Origin: Bacteroidaceae bacterium
Lineage (GTDB): Bacteria; Bacteroidota; Bacteroidia; Bacteroidales; Bacteroidaceae
Length of the DNA: 8,494 nt
NCBI GenBank assembly: GCA_017628775.1
Contig: JAGBYN010000042.1
Location: 1-8,494 of the forward strand
Direction: 5' to 3'
Position numbers and translations under genes: made by a program
Shown: in pieces, positions 6,949 through 8,494 of the stretch
Position numbering within the stretch: position 1 is the stretch's first letter
Layout of the letters: every line of letters begins with the position of its first letter
The notes under the pieces: model-generated
Told to the model about the DNA's origin: nothing
Database searches by the model: none
What the model saw: only the letters and a program-made list of their open reading frames with translations

Positions 6949-7401
6949 ATGATCCTCACAACACTTAAAGATAGCGACCGATACAATTCGCTCCATCCCT
7001 ACTTCAAGCAAGTATTTGATTACATCAAGCAAAACGATCTTGCGAATGTAGAACCCGGACGCATCACATTAATCCCTGAAAAACTCTTTATCAATGTATG
7101 CGATGCCAAACTCATTGAGCGCGAAAATCAAAAACTCGAAGTGCACCGCAAATACATCGATATCCACCTCCCATTATCCGCGCCCGAAACAATAGGCTGG
7201 GCACCGCTCAACGCACTTGGCGAAAGCGAAAATCCATTCAACGAAACCGATGATTTCGCACTTTATCCCGAGGAAGCAACAATCTACTTTACCGTATTGC
7301 CAGGTCAAGCGCTTATCGTTTATCCTGAAGACGCTCATGCGCCAATCATCGGTCAAGGAACTTTGCGTAAACTCATCGTTAAAGTGATTCTTGAAGCATG
7401 A
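6949..7401 (+). CDS. nanQ: YhcH/YjgK/YiaL-family protein, probable N-acetylneuraminate anomerase
   Basis: A 150-residue cytoplasmic cupin-like metalloprotein (DUF386). E. coli YhcH/NanQ is reported to open the ring of sialic acid, giving the lyase its linear substrate, and this is the likely role here. Candidate metal ligands are visible: E64, H66 and H73 in the segment LEVHRKYIDIHL, and H131 in VYPEDAHAP; the spacing E-x-H-(6)-H plus a distant H is the family pattern. Length matches the family (about 150). ATG 6949 gives the usual short N-terminus (MILTTL). It has no signal peptide. It lies 52 bases after the terminator that closes the epimerase gene, and I see no consensus promoter in that gap, so it may depend on read-through or on a non-consensus promoter. 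Its stop overlaps the start of the lipoprotein gene by four bases (ATGA). Relatives YjgK and YiaL sit with other sugar pathways, so the substrate assignment rests on the neighbouring nan genes. Confidence 0.87.
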   Translation: MILTTLKDSDRYNSLHPYFKQVFDYIKQNDLANVEPGRITLIPEKLFINVCDAKLIERENQKLEVHRKYIDIHLPLSAPETIGWAPLNALGESENPFNETDDFALYPEEATIYFTVLPGQALIVYPEDAHAPIIGQGTLRKLIVKVILEA

Positions 7402-8165
7402 AAGCACACCGCATCGCTCAGCACATTTTAATGGGGATGATGGGCCTTTTAGCGATAGCATGCAGCAAACGAGAAACGCCACTTGAGCAATACATTGAGC
7501 AAACCAATGCACAATGCCCCATGCCCCTTTCAGCACATTCCGACTCTGAATTTCGAGGTATAGAATTGAAAGATTCAATGCTCAAATTTTCATACGTCAT
7601 AGCTGAAAACGAAGTCGACTGGAACGATGCACGCCGCACGTTGAGAAAACAGGTTGTCAACACGCTCACCTCCACGCTGCCCGAAATGCAACAGCTCGTC
7701 AAGCTCATGCTCGACGCCAAAGTAGGCGCACACTTCCATTATCAATCCCGCACCGAGGCCACAAAAGAAATCATCATCACCTTTACGCCCACCGAGATTG
7801 TTAACATGATGCGCCCCCACGCCCCAAAACCACAACCGCAAGAAGATGATTGCTTGAAACACATGGTCGATTCATTTGCAAAGCATACGCCCATGGAGCT
7901 CAATGAGGGTTGTGTGCTTACCGACATTGCCATCAATGCCGACACACTCCTACTCAGCATCACTCTGCCCGAAGAGGTATTTATGGCACTCAACACACAA
8001 TCGACCGACGACACCCCGCTCGCCATTGCAGAAATGCGCGAGGCACTCGGAAAAACGGCAATTAACGAACTCTTAACAACAGATGCCCACCTAAGCACCA
8101 TCCGTGTGACCTACGTTGGCATAACAAGCCAAGAGCAAGTGCATCTCAACTTGCCTGGAAAATAA
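7398..8165 (+). CDS. Unrecognised lipoprotein with internal two-fold repeat
   Basis: A 255-residue protein of unknown function. The N-terminus is a lipoprotein signal: K2 and R5, then a hydrophobic stretch ending LLAIAC with lipid-bearing Cys22. After the cysteine comes SKRE, not a clear acidic surface-export signal, so the side of the membrane is uncertain. The mature part looks like two copies of one module of about 100 residues, roughly 29-131 and 153-253. Each starts with a helix, then CPMPL (40-44) or TPMEL (164-168), a strand pair (ELKDSMLKFSYVI, AINADTLLLSITL), a helix, and a closing two-strand unit (AHFHYQ...EIIITFTP, STIRVTYV...QVHLNLP). The first copy recalls small secreted bacterial proteins with a CPM motif; that is memory, not a search. 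The start codon overlaps the nanQ stop as ATGA, which implies translational coupling and makes ATG 7398 the natural start. Whether it takes part in sialic acid use is unknown. A strong terminator follows directly. Confidence 0.85.
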   Translation: MKAHRIAQHILMGMMGLLAIACSKRETPLEQYIEQTNAQCPMPLSAHSDSEFRGIELKDSMLKFSYVIAENEVDWNDARRTLRKQVVNTLTSTLPEMQQLVKLMLDAKVGAHFHYQSRTEATKEIIITFTPTEIVNMMRPHAPKPQPQEDDCLKHMVDSFAKHTPMELNEGCVLTDIAINADTLLLSITLPEEVFMALNTQSTDDTPLAIAEMREALGKTAINELLTTDAHLSTIRVTYVGITSQEQVHLNLPGK

Positions 8166-8245
8166 AAAACAAGAAGACGAGCAAACGAGACGTTTTGAGC
8201 GGTCCCACCCCCTCTCAGCTTCTCGTTTACTCGTCTACTTTTTTT
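8164..8245 (+). terminator. Intrinsic terminator after the lipoprotein gene
   Basis: A 16-bp inverted repeat with one mismatch: AGACGAGCAAACGAGA (8175-8190) and TCTCGTTTACTCGTCT (8221-8236), followed by T7 at 8239-8245. Three further pairs (AAG 8171-8173 with CTT 8238-8240) and the A6 run at 8164-8169 extend the base, so the opposite strand also reads as a terminator. On that strand the mismatch becomes a G-U pair. The 30-base loop contains a small TGAG/CTCA stem (8196-8199, 8214-8217). It starts at the stop codon of the lipoprotein gene. Confidence 0.9.
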
Positions 8246-8362
8246 GTTTGATATCGTACTTGTTTTCTGAGCCCCAAAAATCAACAAGAACCCAGTTTCC
8301 GATCTGCAGCTTATTATTTACACATCATTGAACGAGCAAGAATCGAAAATTTTTGGCGTATA

Positions 8363-8426
8363 GGTCAAATTGCAGGATAAAATTCACATAGTATGGTTCT
8401 ATGGGTCAAATTGCAGGATGGAATTT
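8363..8426 (+). repeat. Pair of direct repeats with 41-bp period
   Basis: GGTCAAATTGCAGGAT occurs at 8363-8378 and again at 8404-8419, 16 identical bases, continuing as AAAATTCA and GGAATTTCA. The period is 41 bp, about four helical turns, so both copies face the same side of the helix. Between them lies a 5-bp inverted repeat, CATAG (8387-8391) / CTATG (8399-8403). They may be operator sites for a regulator of a gene to the right, or copies of a dispersed repeat. Confidence 0.8.
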
Positions 8427-8450
8427 CAGGTATATGTTTTGATGATTTTT

Positions 8451-8458
8451 TAATTTTG
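8451..8458 (+). promoter_or_regulatory. Possible Bacteroides-type -7 promoter box
   Basis: TAATTTTG fits the Bacteroidota consensus TAnnTTTG exactly. No TTTG lies at the usual -33 distance; the nearest one (8438-8441) is only 9 bases upstream. Instead, the second direct repeat ends where the -33 box would be, which would suit an activator-dependent promoter firing rightward near 8462-8466. An eight-base match in AT-rich DNA can easily be chance. Confidence 0.3.
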
Positions 8459-8471
8459 TGATGCAATCTGA

Positions 8472-8490
8472 AGCATAGCGGAGCTCTGCT
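8472..8490. other. Small GC-rich hairpin at the window edge
   Basis: AGCA (8472-8475) pairs with TGCT (8487-8490), and after one mismatch AGC (8477-8479) pairs with GCT (8483-8485) around a three-base loop. The alternative fold AGCGGAG/CTCTGCT is a near-palindrome centred at 8483/8484. GGGG follows. It may belong to the start of a leader RNA or to a repeat that continues beyond the window. Confidence 0.4.
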
Positions 8491-8494
8491 GGGG

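Larger units (their letters stand above)
8246..8494. other. Gene-free stretch at the right end of the window
   Basis: About 250 bases after the terminator with no credible coding region on either strand; stops are frequent in all frames. The left part (8246-8340) shows nothing I can name. The right part holds two direct repeats, a promoter-like -7 box and a GC-rich hairpin, listed separately. It may be the upstream control region of a gene beyond the window, or the edge of a dispersed or mobile repeat. Confidence 0.6.

Noticed and set aside
8363..8426. Direct repeats as the start of a CRISPR array
   Set aside because: Only two copies, a 16-base core with diverging ends, a self-complementary element in the spacer and no cas genes.
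8401..8442. 13-codon open frame beginning in the second direct repeat
   Set aside because: Too short, no supporting start context, and the first repeat copy has a stop in the equivalent frame; better explained as non-coding repeat.

Overview
The window looks like chromosomal DNA from a member of the Bacteroidota, most likely a gut Bacteroidales. The guanylate kinase carries the SAPSGSGKST form of the P-loop that I associate with this group. Start codons are preceded by A-rich sequence rather than a Shine-Dalgarno motif. Sialic acid is degraded by the non-phosphorylated lyase plus 2-epimerase route known from Bacteroides. No family or genus is claimed.

Region 1 (1-1268) is housekeeping: the 3' part of a yicC-type endoribonuclease gene, then guanylate kinase (gmk). 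Region 2 (1357-2031) is a LysE-family membrane exporter, with nanA starting 37 bases after it.

Region 3 (2069-6817) is a compact sialic acid (N-acetylneuraminate) catabolic operon. It encodes a cytoplasmic N-acetylneuraminate lyase, an 849-residue fusion of a secreted six-bladed kelch propeller (cyclically permuted NanM-type mutarotase) with a sodium:solute symporter, and an N-acylglucosamine 2-epimerase. A strong hairpin without a T-tract lies between the fusion gene and the epimerase gene. A long intrinsic terminator (6829-6896) follows the epimerase.

Region 4 (6949-8165) is a two-gene unit: a YhcH/NanQ-type sialic acid anomerase, overlapped by four bases by an unrecognised lipoprotein with an internal two-fold repeat. 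A second strong terminator ends it. Region 5 (8246-8494) has no gene. It holds two 41-bp-spaced direct repeats, an exact match to the Bacteroides -7 promoter box and a small GC-rich hairpin at the window edge.

Inferred working model: free sialic acid in the periplasm meets the propeller, which equilibrates its anomers directly at the mouth of the fused Na+ symporter. After import, NanQ provides the open-chain form to the lyase, which yields N-acetylmannosamine and pyruvate. The epimerase converts N-acetylmannosamine to N-acetylglucosamine, which a kinase encoded elsewhere would phosphorylate. The most notable points are the mutarotase-symporter fusion, anomer-handling proteins on both sides of the membrane, and the repeat-containing lipoprotein translationally linked to NanQ.
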